This document shows, piece after piece, positions 8,615-16,718 of a DNA stretch of 31,578 bases (the first letter of the stretch is position 1; the number at the start of each line of letters is the position of its first letter). The DNA lies in contig CAYNOQ010000026.1 of the NCBI GenBank assembly GCA_964398855.1, positions 1-31,578 on the forward strand, written 5' to 3'. Origin of the DNA: Mariniphaga sp964398855 (GTDB lineage: Bacteria > Bacteroidota > Bacteroidia > Bacteroidales > Prolixibacteraceae). The notes below the pieces were generated by a model. The model had not been told where the DNA came from. It did not search any database and worked only from the letters and a program-made list of their open reading frames with translations. A program made the position numbers and the translations under genes.

Positions 8615-9607
8615 ATGACAGAACCAAAACCGCGAAATAAAATCCATCGTTCATTTGTTTGGTTTTTTGGTATAATTACGATTTCTATTCTGGTGGTCTC
8701 GTGCAGGGAAGGCATAAAAAGTGGAAAATTAATTTTAACCGAAGCCCGGCCGGAAAGCGGATTCAACTTTCCATATTTTCTGTTTATCTCCGATAAATTG
8801 AGTACTGAAAAAGAACTGGTATTGATTGTGGAGCCCAACAATTCAGGCTTTGCAGACAACGACCTGCAAAAACATATTGAAAAGGCCCAACGAACGGCCA
8901 GCAGGGAATTTTACACCGGAAATTACGTGGCCAGGAAACTCGGATATCCACTTTTGGTTCCGGTATTTCCACGTAGCCAAACCGACTGGAAAATTTATAC
9001 TCATGCTTTCGACCGCGATGTGGCCCATCAGAAAAACAATGAGCTGGAGCGAATCGACCTTCAACTGCTGGGCATGGTAGAAGACGCCAAAAATAAACTT
9101 GCTGAAATGGGATTTCAATTAAACGAAAAATTCCTGATGACAGGCTTTTCTGCATCAGGAACATTTGTGAACCGATTTGCGGCGGTTCATCCCGAAAAAG
9201 TACTGGCAACCGCTGCCGGAGGCATAAACGGATTGCTCATTCTTCCGCTGGAACAATTGAATGACGAACCTTTAAACTTTCCGCTGGGAGTGAATGATTT
9301 TCAGGATTTATTTGGGAAACCGTTTAATGCCGAAGCATTTAAAAACACGCCACAGTTTTTGTTTATGGGCGAACGGGACGACAATGACGCCATTCCGTAT
9401 GAGGACGGCTACGATTTGGATGAACGGGAACTGGTTTTCAAACTCCTTGGTGAAGATATGCAACCTGCCCGCTGGCAAAAATGCAGGGAAATTTACGGAC
9501 AGGAAAACGTGAATGCGATAATAAAAACTTTCCGCGGAATTGGTCACGAACAACCCGAAGCGGTGAAGAATGAAATCGTAGCATTTTTCAAAAATCACAT
9601 CAATTAA
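8615..9607 (+). CDS. Lipoprotein α/β-hydrolase (esterase/depolymerase-like)
   Basis: A 330-aa protein from ATG 8615, chosen because the preferred N-terminus gives a basic region, a hydrophobic helix and a lipobox VVSC with Cys30. The body has α/β-hydrolase features: an early strand LVLIVEPNNSGF, the nucleophile turn TGFSASGTFVNRF (probable Ser179), AAVHPEKVLATAAGGINGLL after it, FLFMGERDDNDAIPYEDGYD as the acid-region strand, and a candidate catalytic His in RGIGHEQPEAV near the C-terminus. It should cleave an ester outside the cytoplasm; similarity of layout is to PHB-depolymerase/feruloyl-esterase-like serine hydrolases. The substrate is unknown. It is 26 bases downstream of the polytopic membrane protein, most likely in one operon. 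Confidence 0.75.
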   Translation: MTEPKPRNKIHRSFVWFFGIITISILVVSCREGIKSGKLILTEARPESGFNFPYFLFISDKLSTEKELVLIVEPNNSGFADNDLQKHIEKAQRTASREFYTGNYVARKLGYPLLVPVFPRSQTDWKIYTHAFDRDVAHQKNNELERIDLQLLGMVEDAKNKLAEMGFQLNEKFLMTGFSASGTFVNRFAAVHPEKVLATAAGGINGLLILPLEQLNDEPLNFPLGVNDFQDLFGKPFNAEAFKNTPQFLFMGERDDNDAIPYEDGYDLDERELVFKLLGEDMQPARWQKCREIYGQENVNAIIKTFRGIGHEQPEAVKNEIVAFFKNHIN

Positions 9608-9711
9608 AGAATGTCGCATTTTTTCAATTTTGATTGGCGTCCGGGAAATATTTTGTCGGGTCAAATTAAAGTCAAATTTTTAAAAATTTCAGAAAATGGA
9701 AAAATCATTTC

Positions 9712-9962
9712 ATGGGCGGAAATCCCGACAAAGTAAATTTCTATCTTTCGGAAATTAACCGCACAAAAGGGTTGATTTCTATCGAAAAACTGTTGGCACT
9801 GGCTTGCCTGAGCCGCAAACAGTTTGAACAAAAATTATCGGCACTGTGGGAACTTCTCCCAAGCAATTCCTGAAAACAGTGCGTTCTCAAAATACTTTGC
9901 ACACCAAATTCAAACAAAAATCAGTATCATTCACGGCAGCCTCGTCGGATTGGATTTCCTGA
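9712..9962 (+). pseudogene. Decayed AraC-family transcriptional regulator (C-terminal fragment)
   Basis: The frame from ATG 9712 reads GLISIEKLLALACLSRKQFE, the first helix-turn-helix of an AraC/XylS DNA-binding domain, and stops at 9873 after WELLPSNS. In another frame from 9858 the next expected segment appears, PKQFLKTVRSQNTLH, running to a stop at 9962. The second helix-turn-helix is missing and the N-terminal sensing domain cannot be found. One or more indels have therefore broken the gene. It follows the hydrolase operon by about 100 bases and may once have controlled it. It is recognised by motif only. Confidence 0.65.
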
Positions 9963-9986
9963 TCAACCATGATCTGAGTACTCCCA

Positions 9987-10082
9987 CTGGTGCGGTTTTG
10001 TAAACCGTGCCTTGCTTTGCAAAAGCAAAAAATAGCAGATTTTGCCCTGTCGGACAAGGCACAAATTGCAAATTTGCACCAG
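9987..10082. repeat. Palindromic dispersed repeat, copy A
   Basis: A 96-bp element bounded by CTGGTGC and GCACCAG, with inner matching arms GTGCCTTG/CAAGGCAC. Each arm carries its own small palindrome (GGTTTTGTAAACC on the left, AAATTGCAAATTT on the right). The centre (10009-10060) reappears on the opposite strand at 17134-17250: a 23-base block is identical and a second block of about 28 bases is nearly so. It sits directly after the dead AraC gene and looks like a REP-type or miniature mobile element. Confidence 0.65.
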
Positions 10083-10198
10083 CAAGGGGATGAGCAAGCT
10101 CAGCATAAATAATTACGGATTAAAAATTAGCGGGAAATAAATATTACTAAAAATACCACAAAAGCTCAAAACAAGATACTCTCTGATGGCAGCAATTT

Positions 10199-10501
10199 TT
10201 ATTGGATTGTCAAGTTAATTTTTCGTCCAAGCCCAATTTCGACAAGCCTGTAAAGTGTCGAAAGTTGAATATCGCTATGTCCATTTTCAATTCTGGAAAT
10301 AAAACTTTTTTTTGCTCCAATTTTATCAGCCAACTGTTCTTGAGTAAGTTGTGCCTGCCTGCGTTCTTCTTTAATAAGTTCTCCTATTGCAAAAGATTTT
10401 GCTTTAATCTCAAACTCAGTGCGTTTCTCAGTCCCAATTTTGCCATATCTTTCTTCAAGATGCTGATCAAATGTTCTAATATTTTTATTTGTTATTGTCA
10501 T
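10199..10501 (-). CDS. Antitoxin, XRE-type helix-turn-helix (HigA-like)
   Basis: A 100-aa protein. Residues about 50-95 form a Cro/C1-type helix-turn-helix (IKEERRQAQLTQEQLADKIG, KKSFISRIENGHSDIQLSTL). Its role in the family is to bind and neutralise the toxin and to repress its own operon. The ATG at 10501 overlaps the toxin stop by one base (TAATG), so translation is coupled; the toxin-first order is that of higBA modules. The end of the protein (LGRKINLTI) is typical of HigA-type antitoxins. Both genes are A+T-rich and surrounded by repeats, suggesting acquisition. Confidence 0.85.
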   Translation of the reverse strand: MTITNKNIRTFDQHLEERYGKIGTEKRTEFEIKAKSFAIGELIKEERRQAQLTQEQLADKIGAKKSFISRIENGHSDIQLSTLYRLVEIGLGRKINLTIQ

Positions 10502-10851
10502 TATTTATTTAATTTTTGTTCATTAAAATATTCCTGCATAATTTTCTCAGCCTTCTCTATTTCCTTTGATGGTGTTTTTTGTGATTTCTTCTGAAATCCA
10601 TTGAAAAGAACAACTAAACTCCCTCTGTCAAAACAGCAAAAAATCCTGTAAGTATTGCTTTCAAATTCAATTCGAATCTCAAAAAGTCCTTTTACACCTT
10701 CAATACTTTTAAAGAACCTGACCGGGATTCGTTCAATAATTGTAATCATAAAAAGCACTTCATCAATTTTATTCTTCACTTTTTCGTCAAGTGGTTCAAA
10801 AAAGTCATCAAAGTACTTTTTGTAAAATATAATTTTTCTGATTAATTTCAC
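10501..10851 (-). CDS. Toxin of the HigB/RelE type (phage Gp49-like)
   Basis: A 116-aa protein with the features of the Gp49/HigB group of RelE-fold mRNA interferases: an N-terminal IIFYKKYFDDFFEPLDEKVK helix pair, then VRFFKSIEGVKGLFEIRIEF, NTYRIFCCFDRGSLVVLFNG and FQKKSQKTPSKEIEKAEKIM. The Arg in EIRIEF/TYRIFC and the FQKKS(Q)KTP segment are the usual active-site region. The start is GTG at 10851; the family normally begins at this point relative to the RKIIFYK motif, so no later start fits. A TAACTTTG box ends only four bases before the GTG, so the message may be leaderless. It is co-transcribed with the antitoxin. Confidence 0.83.
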   Translation of the reverse strand: MKLIRKIIFYKKYFDDFFEPLDEKVKNKIDEVLFMITIIERIPVRFFKSIEGVKGLFEIRIEFESNTYRIFCCFDRGSLVVLFNGFQKKSQKTPSKEIEKAEKIMQEYFNEQKLNK

Positions 10852-10855
10852 CTTG

Positions 10856-10885
10856 CAAAGTTAACTAATAATGGAACAAAAGCAA
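10856..10885 (-). promoter_or_regulatory. Promoter of the toxin-antitoxin operon, with an 8-bp palindrome
   Basis: Minus strand: ATTG (TTG at 10885-10883), 19 bases, TAACTTTG (10863-10856), four bases, GTG start. Transcription would begin about at the start codon. The palindrome AGTTAACT (10859-10866) overlaps the -7 box and is a natural candidate for autoregulatory binding by the antitoxin; this is inference. Confidence 0.45.
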
Positions 10886-10949
10886 TCTTTCTATTAAAAA
10901 AATGATATTTTAATTTGGCAGGATTGTTTGACCTTCTTTAGGCAAAGTT

Positions 10950-11170
10950 GAAAATTTAGTGTCTTGGTGCTTTAGTAGCAAATAAATGAAAACAGAACAC
11001 CGATTACACGGATGAGCAGGCTCAACACGGATATTATAGACAAAAGTTCTGCGAAAATCTGCGGGAGACCACCTCGACAGGCATTTCGACAAGTTCAATG
11101 TATCACCCAGTACCCGGCACTTCGACAGGCTCAGTGTCCACTCAGTGACCGATAGAAGTAATCTGCGAAA
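10950..11170. repeat. Composite intergenic repeat, copy 1 (TTCGACAGGCTCAGTG family)
   Basis: A non-coding mosaic that matches 20740-20965 module by module: a tail motif like TTAGTGTCTTGGTGCTTTAG, then ACACGGATGAGCAGGCTCAA, then TCTGCGAAAATCTGCGGGAGA, then CTTCGACAGGCTCAGTG with a second CTCAGTG after a short gap. Modules have small hairpin symmetry (TGAGC...GCTCA). The open frame across it on the minus strand consists only of repeat sequence and is not a gene. Confidence 0.6.
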
Positions 11171-11236
11171 ATCTGAGGGAGAAAATCTGCGATAATCAGC
11201 GAGAAACAAGGAAAAGTTCATATTGAAAAGTTCGCA

Positions 11237-11300
11237 CCAATTTCCTCCAATCTCTACCTAATCTCAACTCAATCCCAACTTAATCTCTATCAATCTCTTT
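11237..11300. repeat. Degenerate 11-bp tandem repeats
   Basis: About six units of a pyrimidine-rich 11-mer, consensus YYAATCTCWAY (for example CCAATCTCTAC, CTAATCTCAAC, TCAATCCCAAC, TTAATCTCTAT), end to end. They lie just past the stop of the phosphoesterase operon (11348, minus strand), whose transcript would carry purine-rich GAGATT repeats in its 3' region. There are no spacers, so it is not a CRISPR. The rest of the stretch 11170-11347 shows nothing recognisable. Confidence 0.55.
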
Positions 11301-11347
11301 ATCCTCGCGCTTTCATTACAAAGAATTAAAACCTACCACCTTTTACA

Positions 11348-13891
11348 CTACTTCTTTTCTGTTAAAACAGGGTACGGTTTATCATATCCTTTCATGGCAT
11401 GCCAGAGAATCCGGTTGAAAGTGTCATCATCAATGCGATCGTAATCGCTCAGATCTTGCTCTATAGATTTTTCTGCCCAGTAACGTTGCTGTCCGCTCAA
11501 AGTGTGCAACGGAGGATTTATTTCATCAAGCGGAATATTGTTTTTCAATAACTTATAGGGTGTAAAATCGGGCGTTTCCGTAAAGCAGTCAAACATCGGT
11601 TCTGCTGCCAGATCAAGCTGATTCATAGGCGGAATGCCCAAAATATTTTCAATAGTTCGAACCATGTTTATCTGTGTGTAAAAAGTGGATATAACCTCGC
11701 CCCGTTTGGTGTAGGGGCTAATGACAAACCCTACGGTCCGGTGTCCGTCAATATGGTCTAAACCATTTTGCGGGTCATCTTCGGTTATCAAAATACAGGT
11801 CTCTTTCCAGAATTTACTGTGAGAAATGGCTTCGATAATCTGCCCGAGAGCGAGGTCATTGTCAGCCACCGCAGCGCGGGGAGTTTGCATGCCTGGTCGT
11901 GTTCCCGATGTGTGGTCATTGACCAGGTCCATGATGATAAAATTGGGAAAATTGTCATTTTTCTCAAACTCTTTCAACTCCTTGATAAACTGCGCTGCAC
12001 GATATACATCGGGCACCTGAAGTGGAAAGCTCACATATGTCGGAGATGTATAGGGTCTTAGTTGTTCAAGATTTACTTCAGGTCGGATGGAAATCTTATT
12101 GGCTCCGCTTATGAAATCATTATAGATCTCAGTAAATGTTGCATTCGACGGAGTGATAACCGTCCTGGTAAATTCACCATAATTCCGGAATGTCAGTCCA
12201 TTTTCCAACACATTATCCCAGATAAAACCCGAACTGGCATAAACCAGCGCATCATTTCCGTTCCACGGATAACTGCGAGTGAAATCACCAAATGATTTTT
12301 CCAGATAGCTTGTGGTAAAAGCCTCATTCGTCCACTGATGACCATCGGCGCTCACCACTCCGCTACAATTGAAATTATCCATCAAAACAAAGGTTTCAGC
12401 CAGTTTATGATGGTTTGGTGTAATTTCATAACCATAATGAACGAGACTGCTGTCGCCTTCCCCCTGCGGCATATCACCAAAAACCTGATCATAAGTCCTG
12501 TTTTCCTTGATGATATATACAACATGCTTAAAATGTGAAGTTTGTCCGGGAAGGTATGGAACTGCCACTTTTTCTTTTGCGTTTTCAGGCTGTTGTTTAT
12601 AAAACGATACAAGAGAATTATTCTTTGAAACCGTTTTTGTCATTTCAGCTAATTGAGCGCTTCCCGGAACGGGAATAATCGAAATGCTTCCCCAGTGGTC
12701 GTAGGAACTGAAGCCGGGTCTGTCAGTCCGCGGGTTTCTTGAACCTGCCCCTTTCACATTGGCAACATACAGAAATGAACCTGACGAATTGACGGCAACT
12801 GCACCGGGATGCCAGCCCGTGGGGATATAACCGGCGACACGGTATGGTTTTTCAGCTTTAATCACACAAATGGCATTATCTGTTCCGTTTGCCACATATA
12901 AATATTCGCCGTCGGGTGAAACAGCCACGGCATTCGGTGAACTGCCAAAAGGAAGTTCATTATTCATGCGAACCGAAATCTCATCGGTAACTTCATCTGT
13001 TTCAGTATCTATAACGGAAATAATATCACTATTGGCACATGCAACAAACAATTTGGATTTATCGGGGCTGAATACCATTCCTGACGGGTGCAGCCCGACC
13101 TCAACATCTTTTATCTGAATATTTTTGGTCAGATCAATAACGGAAACAGAGCCATTATTGGCAATTCCGGTAGCCGGATCAACCAACACCTTACTGCCCG
13201 AAGTGTTGTACACCGGCTCGCCTTCTTTGGGTACCCGTCCGCCCCAGTTGGTAACATAAGCTTTGGCTTCCGATTTCAGCACAACATCATAGGGTGCAAT
13301 TCCAACAGGAATTTCCGTTGCAGCGTTGTCTTCAAGATTTATTACAGCCAGGGAATTGCTACGGCTCAGCGTTATATACAGGTTTTTTTCCGCTTTATCG
13401 AAAGTGAACCCGACAGGCAGCGGATTACCGCCGATTTCAGGTTTCGGCATTTCAATGGACGTATCCCAGCTTAAAATATTGTTCTCGTCGAGATTCGCGA
13501 CCAAAAGATGGTCTCTGGCATCGGAAACATAAATTTTACTGTTTTTTTCGGAATAATAAATACCGGTGAAAGATGCGCCGCTCCTGGGAAACGGCAACGA
13601 CTGAAGAATGGTTCTGTCACCAAGCCGGATCAGTTCAAGCGAGTTCTTGTTTTTCACGATGACAAACCCTTTCCCGGGAATCAAAGCCAGGTCCACCGGG
13701 CGCCCCGGGAAATAGACCTGAAAGCCTGCCGGTTTCAGCAACTGATTGGTAGGCACCAGAATACTTCCGTCAGGTTGTGTGCCAATCTGGATTTTAGTGC
13801 TCTCGTTTTGAGCAAAAACAGCTGTTCCAATCAGAGAAACAAAGAGAACGGGTAAAACTGAATGGATACATTTTTTGAGAAGTGCTTTCAT
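11348..13891 (-). CDS. β-propeller (YVTN-type) / phosphoesterase, paralogue 2, secreted
   Basis: An 847-aa protein from ATG 13891; seven codons upstream is another ATG overlapping the preceding gene, but the signal peptide begins here (MKALLKKCIHSVLPVLFVSL, cleavage after AVFA). Unlike its two paralogues it has a type I signal, not a lipobox. Residues about 50-410 are propeller blades (VPVGIAPYDVVLK, AYVTNWGGRVPKEGEP, GLHPSGMVFSPDKSKLFVAC, YLYVANGTDNAICVI). The phosphoesterase domain follows from about 470: VYIIKENRTYDQVFGD, SADGHQWTNEA, NDHTSGTRPG, AVADND, TEDDPQNGLDHIDGHR, all ligand positions present. It is closest in layout to paralogue 1, including the WHAMKG/WRALKG C-terminus. It starts four bases after the stop of paralogue 3, so the two are co-expressed. 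Confidence 0.88.
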   Translation of the reverse strand: MKALLKKCIHSVLPVLFVSLIGTAVFAQNESTKIQIGTQPDGSILVPTNQLLKPAGFQVYFPGRPVDLALIPGKGFVIVKNKNSLELIRLGDRTILQSLPFPRSGASFTGIYYSEKNSKIYVSDARDHLLVANLDENNILSWDTSIEMPKPEIGGNPLPVGFTFDKAEKNLYITLSRSNSLAVINLEDNAATEIPVGIAPYDVVLKSEAKAYVTNWGGRVPKEGEPVYNTSGSKVLVDPATGIANNGSVSVIDLTKNIQIKDVEVGLHPSGMVFSPDKSKLFVACANSDIISVIDTETDEVTDEISVRMNNELPFGSSPNAVAVSPDGEYLYVANGTDNAICVIKAEKPYRVAGYIPTGWHPGAVAVNSSGSFLYVANVKGAGSRNPRTDRPGFSSYDHWGSISIIPVPGSAQLAEMTKTVSKNNSLVSFYKQQPENAKEKVAVPYLPGQTSHFKHVVYIIKENRTYDQVFGDMPQGEGDSSLVHYGYEITPNHHKLAETFVLMDNFNCSGVVSADGHQWTNEAFTTSYLEKSFGDFTRSYPWNGNDALVYASSGFIWDNVLENGLTFRNYGEFTRTVITPSNATFTEIYNDFISGANKISIRPEVNLEQLRPYTSPTYVSFPLQVPDVYRAAQFIKELKEFEKNDNFPNFIIMDLVNDHTSGTRPGMQTPRAAVADNDLALGQIIEAISHSKFWKETCILITEDDPQNGLDHIDGHRTVGFVISPYTKRGEVISTFYTQINMVRTIENILGIPPMNQLDLAAEPMFDCFTETPDFTPYKLLKNNIPLDEINPPLHTLSGQQRYWAEKSIEQDLSDYDRIDDDTFNRILWHAMKGYDKPYPVLTEKK

Positions 13892-13895
13892 AATA

Positions 13896-16718
13896 TTAAT
13901 TTTTAATGTCAATCTTTTCTTTTTCCCTGTAATTCAGGCGGTCTTCGTCTCTTTCCTTACTTTCTCTGTACATGTCTTCCGAATCATCCATTACAGGAGA
14001 CTCTTCCAGCGCCTTCCAGTCAAAATTTTCATCAAACGGATCGAGCGCCTTCTGCGGATCAAAAATCCTTGAATCGACCGAAATGGCTCTATAAGGCGTG
14101 TAGTCGGGAGTTTCAGTAAAAAAATCTGCAAAGTCATTTGCTCCTGCATCGTACTGGTTCAGGTAAGGTAGTCCTAAAATATTCCAGAAAGTTTTGAAAA
14201 TACTTCCAAAGCTATAATGCACATGACTTACAAAATCCTTTTTAACCCACGGAGAGATAACCATTAAAATGCTGCGGTGAGCATCCACATGATCCACACC
14301 ACCCTGAGCATCGTCTTCGGTGATAACAATCAACATATTTTCCCAATAAGGTGTGTGCGACAGGAATTCAATAATCCTTCCCACAGCTAAATCATTGTCA
14401 GCCATATAACTTTCACGAAACGGATATCCCGCTTCGGGGCGGTCACCAGCGCCATGATCCTGCGGAATAATTACAGTCATAAGTGACGGCATGGTTCCAT
14501 TGCCGTTCATCCATTTCTCATTGAATTCTCTTTTAAACTGGTCAATGCGGAACTGATCGGGAATTGCCGTATTGTAGGTCGGATATGTTTTGGAAGTTCT
14601 GTCCCAGATTGGCTGCGGCAACGGAAAATTCACATAATGTCGTATTCCTTCATGCTTATATTGCACATCATAAATAGCCGGTTCAAACATGATACTAAAG
14701 CCAAAATTATAGAAATCAATTTCGTTTCGCTCAAGATGATCCCACATGGAACCCGCTTCATTGTATTCTTCGGGATAAATTGCACCCGCAGAGCTGTTCA
14801 TACCATAAATTCCGGGCGCTTTCGAATCAAACTTAAATTTACGATTACCGCCATAACTGGCTGAAGTGCAGGTTTCAGTCCACTCATTAGGGTAAGTATT
14901 CACAAGCCAGCGATGCCCATCAGCAGAATGGTCGCAATCCACATAAAAATTATCGGAAATGGCAAATTCGTGAGCTAATTTGTGATGATTCACCATCACA
15001 TCCGCATTTTCCACAATTTCAGTCCTTTTGTTATTTCTGAAAGTTGCGCCCAAACCGTATCGTGCCAGTTCAGGGTCTCCTTTTCCTTTTACAATCTGCC
15101 CGAAAACTTCGTCATAGGTGCGGTTTTCCTTTGAAATAAAAACAATGTGCTTTATCGGACTTTCTTTCTCGCCCGGATAGAGTGGCACAGGATTATTCTT
15201 TCTGTAGTCATATCTTGAAGAAGAAGCACGTTCAAAGTCAAAATTGTTGGAAATCACCTGCTCTGTATATTTTTTCAACTCCTTGTCCGTGGGAATATCC
15301 ACGACCTGAACCGTTCCTTTCATCAGCGAACCAATATAACTTCCTTCAGGTCCCGGATTAAAAGTATATCCGCCATTGGGACCGCTGCCAAATCCTTTGG
15401 CATTGGCAACAATCAGCTTTTTACCGTCATTGCTCACCTTTAGTTTTGCCGGGAACCAGCCGGTTGGAATATAACCTGTCACCTCCAGTTTTTTCACATC
15501 TACCACGGCAACCGCATTAATTCCCGAGCAGGCAACAAACAACTTTTTATTGTCGGGGGAAAGCGCCAGACCAAAAGGAATTACGCCGCGAAACTGCTTA
15601 ACCCTTTTATCGGGCTTGATATAAATCGTACTCTCAATAGTATCTTTTTCAATGGAAATTACTGAAATATTATCGTTGTTTCCGTTTGTAACAAACACAT
15701 AATCATCGGTTGACACCAATGAATTGGGACTTGAGCCGCCTACGGCGGGAATCCCCTCAACAAGAGCACCCACCAGATTTCCGGTCTTCGTTTTGGCGAC
15801 CACTTCCGGCTTTTCGGGATTTGCAAGACTTATGGTAAATACCGAGAAAGCTTCGGGCGAATTCATTTCTCCCAATCCCGGAACGGAAATACTGTCATTC
15901 TCTATTCCTTTTATCATCTCTTCGCTTCCATAGGCAAACGGCGGATATTTCAATGATTTTTCGACTAAGTTCTCTCTTGTAATCCCGTCAATCAGTGAAT
16001 ATTGGAACATTCCGACATTGGCAACATACACTTTTTGCTCATCGGGTGAAAGGCAAATTCCAAACGGATACCGACCGACCGGAACATTATGCTCAATTTC
16101 TTTCGTTTCCGTGTTGATAACTATCATCCGAAACCCAATCTGATCCACTGCATAGAGCTTTTTCCCGTCTTTGGAAAGCGCCATATCACCAATGTAGCCA
16201 TCCGAATAATCCTGACTGTCTGAAACGAACGAGCAATCAATAAAGTCTTTCTTTTCACCGGTTTTCAAATCAAAAATATAAATCACATTTTCCTGTCCCC
16301 CTGCAACATAAACTTCGCTGTTGTCATTCGATACAGCTAATCCCATAAAAACGGAAGCTAAAATTCCCTTATCCGTTGCATGTCCCGGCGGGATTTGCTG
16401 CACTTCAGGATTATCCGATAAAATATTCCTGATTATCGAAATAGAAAGCGGGCTTGTTCCTGAGTTTGCCGTGATGACTGTATTCCCGTCAGGACTAAGC
16501 TTTAATCCGTAGGGATGCGGTGCAACCACAATGCTTTTCCCGGCAGGTGCAACAATTCGTCCGTTGGGAATGATGGTTTCCCCTGTTTGATCAATGGCAG
16601 TAAAACGATCGCCGGCGGGAGCATTTATAATCCAGGGATCATTTTTTTTGTCTGGACTGCATGAGCTCAAAACAAAAACAAAAAAGAGCAGCGAAGCAGA
16701 AATGACTTTAAATTTCAT
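13896..16718 (-). CDS. β-propeller (YVTN-type) / phosphoesterase lipoprotein, paralogue 3
   Basis: A 940-aa lipoprotein (VFVLSSC, Cys20). Propeller blades span about residues 60-460 (HPYGLKLSPDGNTVITAN, EVYVAGGQENVIYIFDLKTG, VPVGRYPFGICLSPDEQKVY, LFVACSGINAVAVVDVKKL, YIPTGWFPAKLKVSNDGKKL). The phosphoesterase domain starts near 520 (VFISKENRTYDEVFG, SADGHRW, PQDHGAGDRP, YMADNDLAVG, TEDDAQGGVDHVDAHR). It differs from the others: about 90 residues longer, NDH is replaced by QDH, there is a Trp/Gly-rich insert after SADGHRW, and the C-terminus is a highly charged tail (SEDMYRESKERDEDRLNYRE). It is first in the operon with paralogue 2. Phosphoester hydrolysis outside the cytoplasm is likely; the exact substrate is unknown. 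Confidence 0.87.
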   Translation of the reverse strand: MKFKVISASLLFFVFVLSSCSPDKKNDPWIINAPAGDRFTAIDQTGETIIPNGRIVAPAGKSIVVAPHPYGLKLSPDGNTVITANSGTSPLSISIIRNILSDNPEVQQIPPGHATDKGILASVFMGLAVSNDNSEVYVAGGQENVIYIFDLKTGEKKDFIDCSFVSDSQDYSDGYIGDMALSKDGKKLYAVDQIGFRMIVINTETKEIEHNVPVGRYPFGICLSPDEQKVYVANVGMFQYSLIDGITRENLVEKSLKYPPFAYGSEEMIKGIENDSISVPGLGEMNSPEAFSVFTISLANPEKPEVVAKTKTGNLVGALVEGIPAVGGSSPNSLVSTDDYVFVTNGNNDNISVISIEKDTIESTIYIKPDKRVKQFRGVIPFGLALSPDNKKLFVACSGINAVAVVDVKKLEVTGYIPTGWFPAKLKVSNDGKKLIVANAKGFGSGPNGGYTFNPGPEGSYIGSLMKGTVQVVDIPTDKELKKYTEQVISNNFDFERASSSRYDYRKNNPVPLYPGEKESPIKHIVFISKENRTYDEVFGQIVKGKGDPELARYGLGATFRNNKRTEIVENADVMVNHHKLAHEFAISDNFYVDCDHSADGHRWLVNTYPNEWTETCTSASYGGNRKFKFDSKAPGIYGMNSSAGAIYPEEYNEAGSMWDHLERNEIDFYNFGFSIMFEPAIYDVQYKHEGIRHYVNFPLPQPIWDRTSKTYPTYNTAIPDQFRIDQFKREFNEKWMNGNGTMPSLMTVIIPQDHGAGDRPEAGYPFRESYMADNDLAVGRIIEFLSHTPYWENMLIVITEDDAQGGVDHVDAHRSILMVISPWVKKDFVSHVHYSFGSIFKTFWNILGLPYLNQYDAGANDFADFFTETPDYTPYRAISVDSRIFDPQKALDPFDENFDWKALEESPVMDDSEDMYRESKERDEDRLNYREKEKIDIKN

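Noticed and set aside
8784..9209. Long open frame on the minus strand opposite the hydrolase
   Set aside because: It is antisense to a well-supported gene, has no family features and no start context.
10910..11221. 103-codon minus-strand frame
   Set aside because: It is built from intergenic repeat modules found again at 20740-20965; the protein has no fold-like character.
11237..11300. CRISPR-like array
   Set aside because: Units are 11 bp, contiguous and degenerate, with no spacers and no cas genes.
13088..13474. 128-codon plus-strand frame inside paralogue 2
   Set aside because: It is antisense to the propeller-coding region, with no independent signal.
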